A DNA stretch of 42,213 nucleotides from Clostridia bacterium (GTDB lineage: Bacteria > Bacillota > Clostridia > Oscillospirales > Acutalibacteraceae): assembly GCA_017407755.1 (NCBI GenBank), contig JAFQVY010000011.1, positions 1 through 42,213 on the forward strand, given 5' to 3'. Of the stretch, positions 1 to 6,757 are shown in pieces; position 1 is the first letter of the stretch; every line of letters starts with the position of its first letter. The position numbers and the translations under genes are program-made. Under the pieces are notes generated by a model. The model was not told the DNA's origin. It did not search any database and saw only the letters and a program-made list of their open reading frames with translations.

Positions 1-84
1 CGGCACCTCCCGTAGTTTTTCGGAATAATCCGGCCTCCCTCAAAAAAGGCACAAAAAAATAAGCCCCCTTTATGAGGTAAAGAC

Positions 85-113
85 ATTGTACCACATAAAA
101 GTCAAGCCGTCAA
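85..113 (-). promoter_or_regulatory. Putative sigma-A promoter, leftward
   Basis: On the minus strand TTGACG (108-113) and TACAAT (85-90) are 17 bp apart. The pair points off the left edge and precedes a leader of roughly 75 bases ending in a Shine-Dalgarno-like GGGAGGTG. The served gene lies outside the window, so this rests on motif and position only. Confidence 0.45.
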
Positions 114-301
114 CACCTTTTTTTACAAAAATGTCATTTTTTAACTTTATGTTACAAATTGCCCTTCCCTATTAAAGAATAGCTTACATTTTGCATAAAT
201 AACCCTTAGCCAAGGTGGGCAATTCCGCCTTTGGACAGGTTCATATATATATCAGCTGAGATTAACGGCAGGATTAAGCATTTGCTAATATGAAAATTTC
301 A

Positions 302-320
302 GGGAGGGTTAACCCCTCCC
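302..320 (-). terminator. Possible glyS terminator hairpin
   Basis: GGGAGGG (302-308) and CCCTCCC (314-320) form a 7-bp GC stem with a five-base loop, 24 bases beyond the glyS stop. The following minus-strand sequence is only weakly T-rich (TGAAATTTTC). It could be a weak intrinsic terminator or a repeat-like palindrome. Confidence 0.4.
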
Positions 321-343
321 CTACAATGAAAGTTTATTATTTA

Positions 344-1720
344 TCAGAACTGGAGTTTGTCATTAATATAAGAAACAAGCTCGCTTATAGGCATTCTTAC
401 CTGCTCCATTGTGTCACGGTCACGAACTGTAACACAGTTGTCCTCTAAAGAATCGAAGTCGTAGCAGATTGAGAAAGGTGTACCGATTTCGTCCTGACGG
501 CGGTAACGCTTACCAATAGAGCCTGCATCGTCAAAGTCAACCATAAAGTGCTTTGAAAGCATATCGGAAACTTCCTCTGCTTTCTCGGAAAGCTTCTTTG
601 AAAGAGGAAGGACTGCCGCCTTAAAGGGAGCAAGAGCAGGATGGAATCGCATTACAACTCTTGTATCCTTCTCGTCGATAACTTCCTCGTCGTAGCCTTC
701 TGTAACAATTGTAAGGAATAGTCTTTCAACACCTAAAGAAGGCTCGATAACATAAGGAATGTAACGTGAGTTATCTGTGGGGTCGAAATATTCAAGAGAC
801 TTACCGCTTGTATTCTGATGCTGAGTAAGGTCGTAGTCGGTTCTGTCGGCAACGCCCCAGAGCTCGCCCCAACCGAAGGGGAAAAGATACTCAAAGTCGG
901 TAGTAGCCTTGGAGTAGAAGCAAAGCTCCTCAGGAGAATGATCTCTGAGTCTTAAGTTTTCCTCTTTAATTCCTAAGGAGTAGAGGAAATCGCGGCAAAA
1001 TCCTCGCCAGTACTCGAACCACTCTAAGTCTGTGCCGGGCTTGCAGAAGAACTCAAGCTCCATCTGCTCAAACTCACGAACACGGAAAATGAAGTTACCG
1101 GGAGTAATCTCGTTTCTGAAAGACTTACCAATCTGAGCTACGCCGAAGGGAACCTTCTTGCGGCTGGTACGCTGGATGTTAGCGAAGTTTACGAAAATAC
1201 CCTGAGCAGTTTCGGGACGAAGGTAAATCTCACTCTTGCTGTCCTCGGTAACGCCCTGGAAGGTTTTAAACATAAGGTTAAACTGACGGATATCGGTAAA
1301 ATTAGACTTACCGCAGTTAGGACAGGGCACGTTATGCTCCTTGATATAATCAGACATCTGATTGTTGTCCCAGCCTGTTACGTTTGTACCGTCGAAATCT
1401 TCAATAAGGTTGTCGGCTCTGTGACGAGTCTTACACTCCTTACAGTCCATAAGGGGGTCAGAGAAGCCGCCGAGGTGGCCTGAAGCTACCCAAGTCTGGG
1501 GATTCATAAGAATTGCAGAGTCAAGACCTACGTTGTACTTATTCTCCTGCACAAACTTCTTAAGCCACGCTTTTTTGATGTTATTCTTAAGCTCTGCACC
1601 TAAGGGGCCGTAGTCCCAAGTATTGGCAAGACCACCGTAAATTTCACTGCCGGGATAAACAAAGCCTCTGCCCTTACAAAGAGCAACGATTTTTTCCATA
1701 GATTTTTCTGTGTTTTTCAT
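344..1720 (-). CDS. glyS: Glycyl-tRNA synthetase (alpha2 type)
   Basis: Class II aminoacyl-tRNA synthetase that charges tRNA-Gly with glycine in the cytoplasm. The 458 residues fit the single-chain homodimeric (archaeal/eukaryal/Gram-positive) form rather than the alpha2beta2 type. Visible marks are two CxxC pairs (93-96, 133-136), probably a zinc site in the insertion domain; RPETAQGIF (168-176); motif 2 around FRNEITP (201-207) followed by [18 protein letters not shown] (291-298); and motif 3 GVERLF (330-335). The C-terminal 100 residues are the anticodon-binding domain. The ATG start is preceded by AAAGGAGAG on the minus strand. It is monocistronic, divergent from pyrR, with its own near-consensus promoter. 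No T-box leader fits in the short upstream region. The call is secure. Confidence 0.97.
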   Translation of the reverse strand: MKNTEKSMEKIVALCKGRGFVYPGSEIYGGLANTWDYGPLGAELKNNIKKAWLKKFVQENKYNVGLDSAILMNPQTWVASGHLGGFSDPLMDCKECKTRHRADNLIEDFDGTNVTGWDNNQMSDYIKEHNVPCPNCGKSNFTDIRQFNLMFKTFQGVTEDSKSEIYLRPETAQGIFVNFANIQRTSRKKVPFGVAQIGKSFRNEITPGNFIFRVREFEQMELEFFCKPGTDLEWFEYWRGFCRDFLYSLGIKEENLRLRDHSPEELCFYSKATTDFEYLFPFGWGELWGVADRTDYDLTQHQNTSGKSLEYFDPTDNSRYIPYVIEPSLGVERLFLTIVTEGYDEEVIDEKDTRVVMRFHPALAPFKAAVLPLSKKLSEKAEEVSDMLSKHFMVDFDDAGSIGKRYRRQDEIGTPFSICYDFDSLEDNCVTVRDRDTMEQVRMPISELVSYINDKLQF

Positions 1721-1751
1721 AGATACTCTCCTTTACACACTATACCTTGTA

Positions 1752-1780
1752 ATTGTAAATCAAATAGAAATTATTGTCAA
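1752..1780 (-). promoter_or_regulatory. glyS promoter
   Basis: Minus-strand TTGACA (1775-1780) and TACAAT (1752-1757) are separated by 17 bp, about 30 bases upstream of the glyS start. The match to the sigma-A consensus is strong. Confidence 0.75.
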
Positions 1781-1802
1781 TATTTAGGTTAGTGCTTTTT
1801 CG

Positions 1803-1831
1803 TTGACTAAAATACATATTTATGGTAAAAT
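1803..1831 (+). promoter_or_regulatory. pyrR promoter
   Basis: TTGACT (1803-1808) and TAAAAT (1826-1831) are separated by 17 bp and lie 43 bases before the pyrR ATG. The short leader has no room for a PyrR-type attenuator. Confidence 0.65.
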
Positions 1832-1874
1832 GTATACAATTTTAGAAGTGAAATTTTGCTTACGGTGATTGTAT

Positions 1875-2408
1875 ATGAAATTTAAGGCTAAAATTTTAGA
1901 GGCGGCGGACATCAGCCGAATTTTAACACGAATGGCACACCAGATTGTTGAGAAAAACGGCGGTATCCAGAATGTTGTTCTTATAGGAATACGTACCCGC
2001 GGCGTGCCCCTTGCCCAAAGGCTCAGCGAAATTATTGAGCGTATTGAAGGCACAAAGCCCTTAGTCGGTGCGCTTGACATAACTCTTCACAGAGACGACC
2101 GCCACAAAGGCTCCTCCCCCACGCCCTGTGACACAAAGGTGGAATTTGATGTTGAGGGCAAGACCGTTGTGCTTGTTGATGACGTTATCTTCACCGCCAG
2201 AACTGCCCGTGCTGCACTTGACGCGGTTATGAGCTTGGGAAGGCCTTCAAGAATTCAGCTTGCGGCTTTTATTGACAGAGGTCACTCTGAGCTTCCAATC
2301 CGTGCAAACTTTGTTGGCAAAAACATTCCCACATCTTTAGAGGAAGTTATAGCCGTACACCTTGAAGAGTTTGACGGTGAGGATTCGGTTTCTATCTACT
2401 CAAAATAA
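1875..2408 (+). CDS. pyrR: Bifunctional PyrR: pyr operon regulator / uracil phosphoribosyltransferase
   Basis: Phosphoribosyltransferase-fold protein of 177 residues, the usual PyrR length. PyrR proteins bind pyr mRNA in response to UMP to promote attenuation, and many also convert uracil plus PRPP to UMP. The PRPP-binding loop [18 protein letters not shown] (98-115) is present, with a TRG element at 41-43 and the typical C-terminal [12 protein letters not shown]-like stretch (here [12 protein letters not shown]). ATG 1875 was chosen; an in-frame TTG at 1869 would add two residues, and neither has a strong ribosome site. It stands alone here, with no pyr biosynthetic genes or pyr attenuator nearby, so any regulatory targets are elsewhere. 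The thiT promoter starts only five bases after its stop. Confidence 0.93.
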   Translation: MKFKAKILEAADISRILTRMAHQIVEKNGGIQNVVLIGIRTRGVPLAQRLSEIIERIEGTKPLVGALDITLHRDDRHKGSSPTPCDTKVEFDVEGKTVVLVDDVIFTARTARAALDAVMSLGRPSRIQLAAFIDRGHSELPIRANFVGKNIPTSLEEVIAVHLEEFDGEDSVSIYSK

Positions 2409-2412
2409 ACTA

Positions 2413-2441
2413 TTGACAAACTTCGACTTTGGCTTTACAAT
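2413..2441 (+). promoter_or_regulatory. thiT promoter
   Basis: TTGACA (2413-2418) and TACAAT (2436-2441) with 17-bp spacing lie immediately after the pyrR stop and directly before the TPP aptamer. Transcription would start a few bases before the riboswitch. Confidence 0.75.
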
Positions 2442-2451
2442 AAAATAAAAC

Positions 2452-2551
2452 AAAACAGGGGTGCTGACGGCAAGTCGGCTGAGATAGAGGATATACGTGC
2501 TTCTCTGACCCTATAACCTGATACGGATAATGCCGGCGTAGGGAGTAGATT
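2452..2551 (+). promoter_or_regulatory. TPP riboswitch (THI element)
   Basis: The leader carries the conserved TPP aptamer signatures in order: GGGGTGC near 2458, GGCTGAGA near 2477, ACCCT followed by AACCTGAT near 2508-2521, and GGATAATGCCGGCGTAGGGA ending near 2544. These form the thi-box core that binds thiamine pyrophosphate. It sits between a promoter and a perfect terminator hairpin ahead of thiT, so the expected logic is premature termination when TPP is abundant. The call is secure; the exact outer limits of stem P1 are approximate. Confidence 0.96.
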
Positions 2552-2563
2552 CACTGATTATAT

Positions 2564-2598
2564 CAGCACTGCAGACCGGTATGCAGTGCTGTTTTTTT
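2564..2598 (+). terminator. Riboswitch-controlled intrinsic terminator
   Basis: CAGCACTGCA (2564-2573) and TGCAGTGCTG (2582-2591) form a perfect 10-bp stem with an eight-base loop, followed directly by seven T residues. It lies between the TPP aptamer and thiT, so it is the likely expression platform. Confidence 0.92.
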
Positions 2599-2638
2599 AT
2601 CTTCTGTTTTGTTTTAAATAATTTTAGGGGTGATTTAT

Positions 2639-3226
2639 TTGAATCAAACAAAGAAAAAACGCGGTCTTATGATTGCCGAAAGTGCAATTATGCTTGCACT
2701 TGGCACAGCTTTAAGCTTAATCGCTTTTGCACCTTGGCCTGCAGGCGGAAGCATTACTGTTTTCTCTATGCTTCCTGTACTTATTATTGCTTACCGCTAC
2801 GGTGTTAAATGGGGCTTTTTAGTAAGTGGCGTTTACGGACTTATTCAGATGATTTTGGGAATGAGCGCGCTCTCTTACGCCACCAATGCACTTGCCGCTG
2901 TTTGCATTATTCTTTTTGACTACATCGTTGCTTTCGGCGTGCTTGGCTTTGGCGGACTTTTCAGAAAAGTAAAGCTTCAGCCCGTAGGCTTTACACTTGG
3001 CGTTATTGTAGCCTGTGTGCTCAGGTTTTTGTGCCACTTCCTTACAGGAATTACCGTTTGGGCAGATTACGCCGACGGTATCTGGCCTGTTGTTATTTAC
3101 TCTCTCACCTATAACGGCTCTTATATGCTTCCTGAGCTTGTTATTACTGCCGCCGTTGGCGCAGTGCTTATGAGTTTTCTTGATTTCAGAAGCGAAAAAT
3201 TAAGACCTTTAAGAAAAGCACAGTAA
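2639..3226 (+). CDS. thiT: Thiamine ECF transporter substrate-binding subunit ThiT
   Basis: Small membrane S-component that binds thiamine and works with a shared energy-coupling module (EcfA, EcfA', EcfT) to import it. About six hydrophobic segments fill its 195 residues. ThiT-like stretches include the AxxWPAGGSIT region near the N-terminus, YGVKWGFLVSGVYGLIQ, and DYADGIWPVVIYSLTYNGSY, an aromatic-rich stretch typical of the thiamine-binding site. TTG 2639 is preferred because AGGGGTGA (2626-2633) is five bases upstream; a GTG at 2630 inside that site is less likely. It is under a TPP riboswitch, which supports the substrate. No ECF ATPase genes are in the window, consistent with a group II ECF system. 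Confidence 0.93.
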   Translation: MNQTKKKRGLMIAESAIMLALGTALSLIAFAPWPAGGSITVFSMLPVLIIAYRYGVKWGFLVSGVYGLIQMILGMSALSYATNALAAVCIILFDYIVAFGVLGFGGLFRKVKLQPVGFTLGVIVACVLRFLCHFLTGITVWADYADGIWPVVIYSLTYNGSYMLPELVITAAVGAVLMSFLDFRSEKLRPLRKAQ

Positions 3227-3234
3227 AAAGTTAA

Positions 3235-3268
3235 GCTCCCTTTGCCAAAAGCGAAGGGAGCATTTTTT
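3235..3268. terminator. Bidirectional terminator thiT / DUF1015 gene
   Basis: GCTCCCTTTGC (3235-3245) pairs with GCGAAGGGAGC (3251-3261) across a CAAAA loop, with one G-T wobble. The plus strand continues into a T tract, and A residues on the other side provide a weaker tail for the convergent gene ending at 3270. Confidence 0.85.
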
Positions 3269-3269
3269 A

Positions 3270-4550
3270 TTAGTCAAGCTTGTTCATAACAAGACCTGTA
3301 ATCATTTTGGGATAAAAATATGTAGATTTCTGAGGCATTTTCTCGCCGCAGGATGCTACGTCTCTGATTTCTTTAACCTTGGTAGGATTAAGCACAAAGG
3401 AGCACTGAGCCTTGCCCTCATCTACAAAGCTAATGGCTTCTTCGAAGAACTTTGTATAAGTAAGGTTAATCTGAGCCGCCATATTTTCTTTGTCAATGCC
3501 AAAAATCTTCTCTAACACCAGAGTGTGAAGAACAGTAACATCAAGGCTACGGGAAACAGCACTTAAATCGGGCAAAAGCTCATCCATAACCGAGATATCC
3601 TTAAGCGTAAGCTTATACCACTCACCCTCGCCTACATAAAAGCCAAAAGCTTTTTTGCCCTCTTTGTCTTCTGCTTCAAGCTCCGCCTCCATATTGTCAA
3701 CAGAGGTGAAAGCTTCGATGTCAAAATACTCTGAGCACTTACAAAGAACTTCGTCGCTGTCAAAATTTTCAAGGTCACGAACCAATCTGTGGGTTGGGAA
3801 AACCACAAGACCCGGGTGCTCCATATCCACAAGATAAATCATCTGAAAATCCTGAGCATCTCCCTCTTTGGAAATACCGTTTTCACGACAGTAGTTGCGG
3901 TAATTAAGGGCAGTTTCGTAGCGGTGGTGACCATCGGCAATGTAAATCTTTCTGTCTTTAAAATCAGACACCAATTTAGAAATCACGGCTTCGTCTTTAA
4001 CAATCCACAAGCGGTGGGTAACTCCGCCTTTGTCGGTAAGCTCAATGTCAGGTGTACGGGAAGAAACCTCATCAATGGTGTTAAGAGAGGTATGTTCCTC
4101 ATCCATATAAAGGCCGTAAATCTGGCTGAAGTTGCAGTTTGTAGCCTTCATAAGGTTGAGTCTGTCCTCTTTAGCCTTTGAAAGTGTAAACTCGTGAGGA
4201 AGCACAACGCCTTTTTCAAACTCCTCAACCTTTAGCCTTACTATAATACCCTTAACTGCACCGCTTTTACCGTAAGCGGTAAACTCCTCTTCATATACAT
4301 ATATTGCAGGAGCATCCTCACGGATTAATATGCCTTTTTCTTCCCAATCCTTTAAAACTGCAGCGGCGTCTGTGTATGGATTTTCGCCCTTTGGAAGCTC
4401 AAGACGGATTATGTTATGAGGGTTTTCAGAAATAAAAGCAACCCTCTCCTCTTCGCTGATAATATCATAAGGAGGGCAACAAAGCTTTTCAATCTCTCCT
4501 GCTTTTGAGGTATCAAAACGCATACCCTTAAATGCCTTAATATTTGCCAT
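3270..4550 (-). CDS. DUF1015 family protein
   Basis: Cytosolic protein of 426 residues matching the widespread, biochemically uncharacterised DUF1015 family. Recognisable family marks are the N-terminal FKGMRFD plus CCPPYDIIS stretch, the HEFTLSKAKEDRLNLMKA segment and the ADGHHRYETALNYR motif in the middle. The start was set at ATG 4550, with GGAGG nine bases upstream; a longer frame to 4631 lacks a ribosome site. It is monocistronic with a weak promoter of its own and converges on thiT. In other genomes the family often neighbours serine-biosynthesis genes, but nothing here supports a specific function. Confidence 0.88.
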   Translation of the reverse strand: MANIKAFKGMRFDTSKAGEIEKLCCPPYDIISEEERVAFISENPHNIIRLELPKGENPYTDAAAVLKDWEEKGILIREDAPAIYVYEEEFTAYGKSGAVKGIIVRLKVEEFEKGVVLPHEFTLSKAKEDRLNLMKATNCNFSQIYGLYMDEEHTSLNTIDEVSSRTPDIELTDKGGVTHRLWIVKDEAVISKLVSDFKDRKIYIADGHHRYETALNYRNYCRENGISKEGDAQDFQMIYLVDMEHPGLVVFPTHRLVRDLENFDSDEVLCKCSEYFDIEAFTSVDNMEAELEAEDKEGKKAFGFYVGEGEWYKLTLKDISVMDELLPDLSAVSRSLDVTVLHTLVLEKIFGIDKENMAAQINLTYTKFFEEAISFVDEGKAQCSFVLNPTKVKEIRDVASCGEKMPQKSTYFYPKMITGLVMNKLD

Positions 4551-4579
4551 AAATAAACCTCCGAAATCAGTATATTTTA

Positions 4580-4608
4580 AGTGTAACATAAAATATCTAT
4601 GCCGACAA
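4580..4608 (-). promoter_or_regulatory. Putative promoter of DUF1015 gene
   Basis: Minus-strand TTGTCG (4603-4608) and TACACT (4580-4585) are 17 bp apart and end 30 bases before the start codon. The match to consensus is moderate. Confidence 0.4.
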
Positions 4609-4640
4609 GAAGTAAAAATGAATTTCGACACGAAAATTTA

Positions 4641-4669
4641 TTGACAAATCTAAAATCCGTTGATATAAT
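4641..4669 (+). promoter_or_regulatory. tRNA gene promoter
   Basis: Perfect TTGACA (4641-4646), 17-bp spacer and TATAAT (4664-4669), 19 bases before the tRNA. This is a full-consensus sigma-A promoter, as expected for a stable RNA gene. Confidence 0.9.
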
Positions 4670-4688
4670 TACATTTGTCCTTAAATAA

Positions 4689-4765
4689 GGGCCAATAGCT
4701 CAGTTGGTTAGAGCAACCGGCTCATAACCGGTTGGTCCGGGGTTCGAGTCCCTGTTGGCCCACCA
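4689..4765 (+). tRNA. tRNA with CAT anticodon (Ile2 or elongator Met)
   Basis: A full cloverleaf can be drawn. The acceptor stem is GGGCCAA/TTGGCCC, the D arm has GCTC/GAGC, and the anticodon stem ACCGG/CCGGT closes a CTCATAA loop. The T arm is CGGGG-TTCGAGT-CCCTG with one G-T wobble, followed by discriminator A and an encoded CCA. The anticodon CAT reads AUG, or AUA if the cytidine is changed to lysidine by TilS. The loop CTCATAA and the GGGCC acceptor resemble Gram-positive tRNA-Ile2 more than elongator Met (often TTCATAC), but this cannot be settled by eye. Confidence 0.95.
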
Positions 4766-4772
4766 TCAATAC

Positions 4773-4807
4773 AAAGTATCCTCATTAGAGGGTACTTTTT
4801 GTTTTTT
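4773..4807 (+). terminator. tRNA terminator
   Basis: AAAGTATCCT (4773-4782) pairs with AGGGTACTTT (4789-4798) across a six-base loop, with one T-G wobble, followed by TTGTTTTTTT. It starts seven bases after the tRNA 3' end. Confidence 0.85.
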
Positions 4808-4815
4808 TAAATAAT

Positions 4816-4834
4816 ACAGGGACTCGAACCCTGT
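4816..4834 (-). repeat. Antisense tRNA T-arm fragment
   Basis: The minus strand reads ACAGGGTTCGAGTCCCTGT, a perfect T-arm (five paired bases around TTCGAGT). Sixteen of its bases are the exact reverse complement of 4740-4755 in the upstream tRNA. No acceptor stem, anticodon arm or CCA accompanies it. It is a tRNA remnant or an inverted partial copy rather than a gene. Confidence 0.7.
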
Positions 4835-4856
4835 GAGGGTGAGAAGCGTTAAGCAT

Positions 4857-4887
4857 AAAAAGCACTTTAGCAAGAAGGTGCTTTTTT
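4857..4887 (+). terminator. Terminator-like hairpin before HTH operon
   Basis: AAAAAGCAC (4857-4865) plus TTT faces AAGGTGCTTTTT, giving a stem of about 12 bp followed by T-rich sequence. It insulates the HTH operon promoter from the tRNA unit and could work in both directions. Confidence 0.7.
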
Positions 4888-4903
4888 ATTTTTTTAAAAA
4901 GTA

Positions 4904-4932
4904 TTGACAAGTTTCCTTGTCATTGTTATAAT
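4904..4932 (+). promoter_or_regulatory. Promoter of HTH/DUF3169 operon
   Basis: Perfect TTGACA (4904-4909), 17-bp spacer and TATAAT (4927-4932). The -35 box is embedded in the first of two palindromic operators, so a bound repressor would block RNA polymerase. Confidence 0.9.
4905..4922. promoter_or_regulatory. Operator 1, TGACAA-N6-TTGTCA
   Basis: TGACAA (4905-4910), six bases, TTGTCA (4917-4922); the inner G/C pair extends each arm to seven. It overlaps the -35 box. The likely ligand is the small HTH protein encoded just downstream, by inference from position and from the matching second site. Confidence 0.75.
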
Positions 4933-4937
4933 AAATT

Positions 4938-4955
4938 TGACAAGAATAGTTGTCA
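4938..4955. promoter_or_regulatory. Operator 2, TGACAA-N6-TTGTCA
   Basis: Exactly the same half-sites and the same six-base spacing as operator 1, centred 33 bp further downstream (about three helical turns) and just past the -10 box. The spacer bases differ between the sites, so it is the half-sites that are conserved. Confidence 0.75.
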
Positions 4956-4983
4956 TTTTTACAAAACGGAAGGAGTGAAGTGT

Positions 4984-5187
4984 ATGCCCCTTAACAACAG
5001 GCTAAAGGAATACCGCTCAAAACTTGGAGTAAATCAACAGGAAATGGGCGCTTTGGTTGGCACATCCCGACAGACAATAAGCCAGATTGAGCGCGGGGAC
5101 TATTCCCCGTCTGTTACCCTTGCACTAAAAATTGCCAAAGTGTGCGATGCATCGGTTGAAGATATTTTTATTTACACGGAGGACTAA
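4984..5187 (+). CDS. Small XRE/Cro-family transcriptional regulator
   Basis: A 67-residue protein that is almost entirely one helix-turn-helix domain. NQQEMGALVGTSRQTISQIERG (residues 17-38) contains the turn and the recognition helix, followed by a short VEDIFIY tail. It has no sensor domain. ATG 4984 was chosen because GGAAGGAG lies eight bases upstream; a GTG at 4975 falls inside that site. It is the first gene of a two-gene operon: the next gene's ribosome site overlaps its stop. Two palindromes flank the -10 region, so autorepression is likely. Small XRE proteins of this type next to a membrane protein are common in Firmicutes; the inducing signal is unknown. Confidence 0.9.
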   Translation: MPLNNRLKEYRSKLGVNQQEMGALVGTSRQTISQIERGDYSPSVTLALKIAKVCDASVEDIFIYTED

Positions 5188-5191
5188 GAAA

Positions 5192-5977
5192 ATGAAAAAT
5201 AAGAAGAATACTGTCTTAAAATCAGTAATTGCTATTATCGTTATCTTTTTAGCGGCGGGAGCTTTAGGTTATTTCGTAGGAAGCTCATCAGGCAAGTTTG
5301 AAAGCCTTGATTTATCCTTAATCAAGGATATAGCTAAAAATGCGCTTATTTATGTAACACCAATACTATTTTTATTAACTGTAGCTTTTATTGCGGTATT
5401 TACCCTTGTTACATATTTAAACAGCAAAAAGACATTTGAAAAATGGGACGGCGAGGACGAAGAAGTCATAGAAAAAGCAGAAAAGCTTATTGATGCTTCT
5501 GTTTCTGTTTTAACTATCGGTATGATTGTTGAGCTCACTCTTTACGGAGCGTTTACATACGCTGTGAACAGCTTAATGAGCAGAGAACTGTTTATAGATT
5601 TGTTCCCGCTGATTATGGGGTTTCAGGTTTTGTTTGTATTGGATATGATATTTACAATTTTTATGCAAAGAGCCTGTGTAGAGCTCGTAAAGAAAATCAA
5701 CCCCGAAAAGAAAGGCGAAGCTTTAGCAATTAACTTCCAAAAAGAATGGGAAGGCAGTATGGACGAAGCACAAAAGCTTATGACCTTTGAAGCAGGCTAC
5801 AAGGCTTACAAATTTATGAATTATGCTTTTATTGCAGCTTGGGTGCTTTGCATTATGGGCAGTTATTTCGGATTAGGGCTTGCACCTACTGCTATAGTGT
5901 CTGTGCTGTGGCTTTTGATGACTGTATCTTATTTGGTATCAGGCTATAAGATTCAGTACAAAAATAAAAAAAGGTAA
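5192..5977 (+). CDS. DUF3169-like integral membrane protein
   Basis: A 261-residue polytopic membrane protein with about six hydrophobic segments (roughly 10-31, 51-75, 103-127, 135-158, 208-228 and 232-252). A charged cytosolic-looking loop (78-102, rich in E, D and K) and a second loop (160-207) separate them. Length, topology and an upstream HTH partner fit the uncharacterised DUF3169 family. ATG 5192 has GGAGGA (5178-5183) eight bases upstream, overlapping the regulator's stop, so the two genes are probably translationally coupled. An upstream extension in the same frame lies inside the regulator gene and is spurious. No catalytic motif is seen; a role in envelope stress or in signal input to the regulator is only inferred from the pairing. 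Confidence 0.8.
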   Translation: MKNKKNTVLKSVIAIIVIFLAAGALGYFVGSSSGKFESLDLSLIKDIAKNALIYVTPILFLLTVAFIAVFTLVTYLNSKKTFEKWDGEDEEVIEKAEKLIDASVSVLTIGMIVELTLYGAFTYAVNSLMSRELFIDLFPLIMGFQVLFVLDMIFTIFMQRACVELVKKINPEKKGEALAINFQKEWEGSMDEAQKLMTFEAGYKAYKFMNYAFIAAWVLCIMGSYFGLGLAPTAIVSVLWLLMTVSYLVSGYKIQYKNKKR

Positions 5978-6023
5978 GCTTTTTCTTTCGGTTTGACATT
6001 ATAAATAATATTCTTAAATCGAG

Positions 6024-6052
6024 TTGCAAAAAGTAGACAAATACTATATAAT
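6024..6052 (+). promoter_or_regulatory. Promoter of zinc-ribbon gene pair
   Basis: TTGCAA (6024-6029), 17-bp spacer, TATAAT (6047-6052), 30 bases before the first gene. Confidence 0.65.
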
Positions 6053-6082
6053 TATCTTACTAAACAAAGGGAGGTTTATTTT

Positions 6083-6742
6083 ATGAAATACTGTACAAAA
6101 TGTGGCTGTCAGTTAGTTGACGAGGCAAGATTTTGTAACGCTTGCGGCAAACCGGTTGAAGTAATGAGTGCTCAGCCTGTAGCAAGTGAAAATCCTTATG
6201 CCAGCGAAAAAGTTTCTGTATCTACACGATACATAGCTCAGTCTGAGTCTTTTGAGACTAAAACAGAAGAAGACTTAAGAGCAGAGGAACAGGCACTTTT
6301 AGACAGATTCAGCATAGGGCTCAAGCACGAAAGAATGGCTTGGAAATTTGTGGGTATTTTTTACTTAATAGGTGCTGTTTTCTTTATTGCGGCAGGTCTG
6401 TTTTTCGGCATTGCCACTCTTGCTGTTGGAAACGTTCACTTAGAAGAATACGGTGTATTTCTCGCAGGCTTTTTGATGTATGTATTTATGGGACTTATGT
6501 ACCTGCCTGTTGCCATTATCAATCTCGTTATGAAAAACAAGCTTGAAAAGTACCGTGCAAAGCTTTACACCGATTGCCAAGACGGTATAGGTCATTTTTC
6601 TGTTGGCTCAATTATTTTCTGCGCTTTCTTTAACGGCGTTGCTCTTGTATTTAACATTGTTTACTTCATTCAGGCTAAAAATAATGCCGCGGTAATTGAG
6701 CGAATCAAATTAAATCAAGAATCATATAATTCACAAATGTAA
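6083..6742 (+). CDS. Zinc-ribbon membrane protein (copy 1)
   Basis: A 219-residue protein with an N-terminal zinc ribbon (C4, C7, C18, C21: CTKCG...CNACG), a polar linker to about residue 70, then a conserved RFSIGLKHERMAWK segment. Two or three hydrophobic helices follow, and the C-terminus ends in KLNQESYNSQM. The zinc ribbon should face the cytosol and may bind a partner protein. Function is unknown. The downstream gene is a clear paralogue starting 15 bp later, so the pair arose by tandem duplication and is co-transcribed. The ATG is preceded by GGGAGG. Confidence 0.82.
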   Translation: MKYCTKCGCQLVDEARFCNACGKPVEVMSAQPVASENPYASEKVSVSTRYIAQSESFETKTEEDLRAEEQALLDRFSIGLKHERMAWKFVGIFYLIGAVFFIAAGLFFGIATLAVGNVHLEEYGVFLAGFLMYVFMGLMYLPVAIINLVMKNKLEKYRAKLYTDCQDGIGHFSVGSIIFCAFFNGVALVFNIVYFIQAKNNAAVIERIKLNQESYNSQM

Positions 6743-6757
6743 TGAAAGGAAGATATT

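Larger units (their letters stand above)
1..343. other. Non-coding left edge of window
   Basis: No convincing reading frame is seen here. The stretch holds a leftward promoter-like pair (85-113, listed separately), an imperfect inverted repeat around 209-237 (CCAAGGTGG facing CCGCCTTTGG) and a GC-rich hairpin at 302-320 (listed separately). At the extreme left edge the minus strand reads GGGAGGTG (about 6-13), which looks like a ribosome-binding site. A minus-strand gene may therefore begin just outside the window. Confidence 0.5.

Noticed and set aside
302-320. MITE or mobile repeat marked by the GGGAGGG/CCCTCCC palindrome
   Set aside because: No second copy, terminal repeats or target duplication was seen in the window; a terminator-like hairpin is the simpler reading.
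1721-1868. Possible T-box leader for glyS
   Set aside because: The region is too short once both promoters are placed, and no GGGTGGNACCGCG-like T-box sequence or specifier hairpin is seen.
4816-4834. Second complete tRNA on the minus strand
   Set aside because: Only the T-arm is present; no acceptor stem, D arm, anticodon arm or CCA could be found around it.
5132-5191. 20-residue N-terminal extension of the DUF3169-like protein
   Set aside because: It lies inside the regulator gene in another frame; the ribosome site GGAGGA points to ATG 5192.
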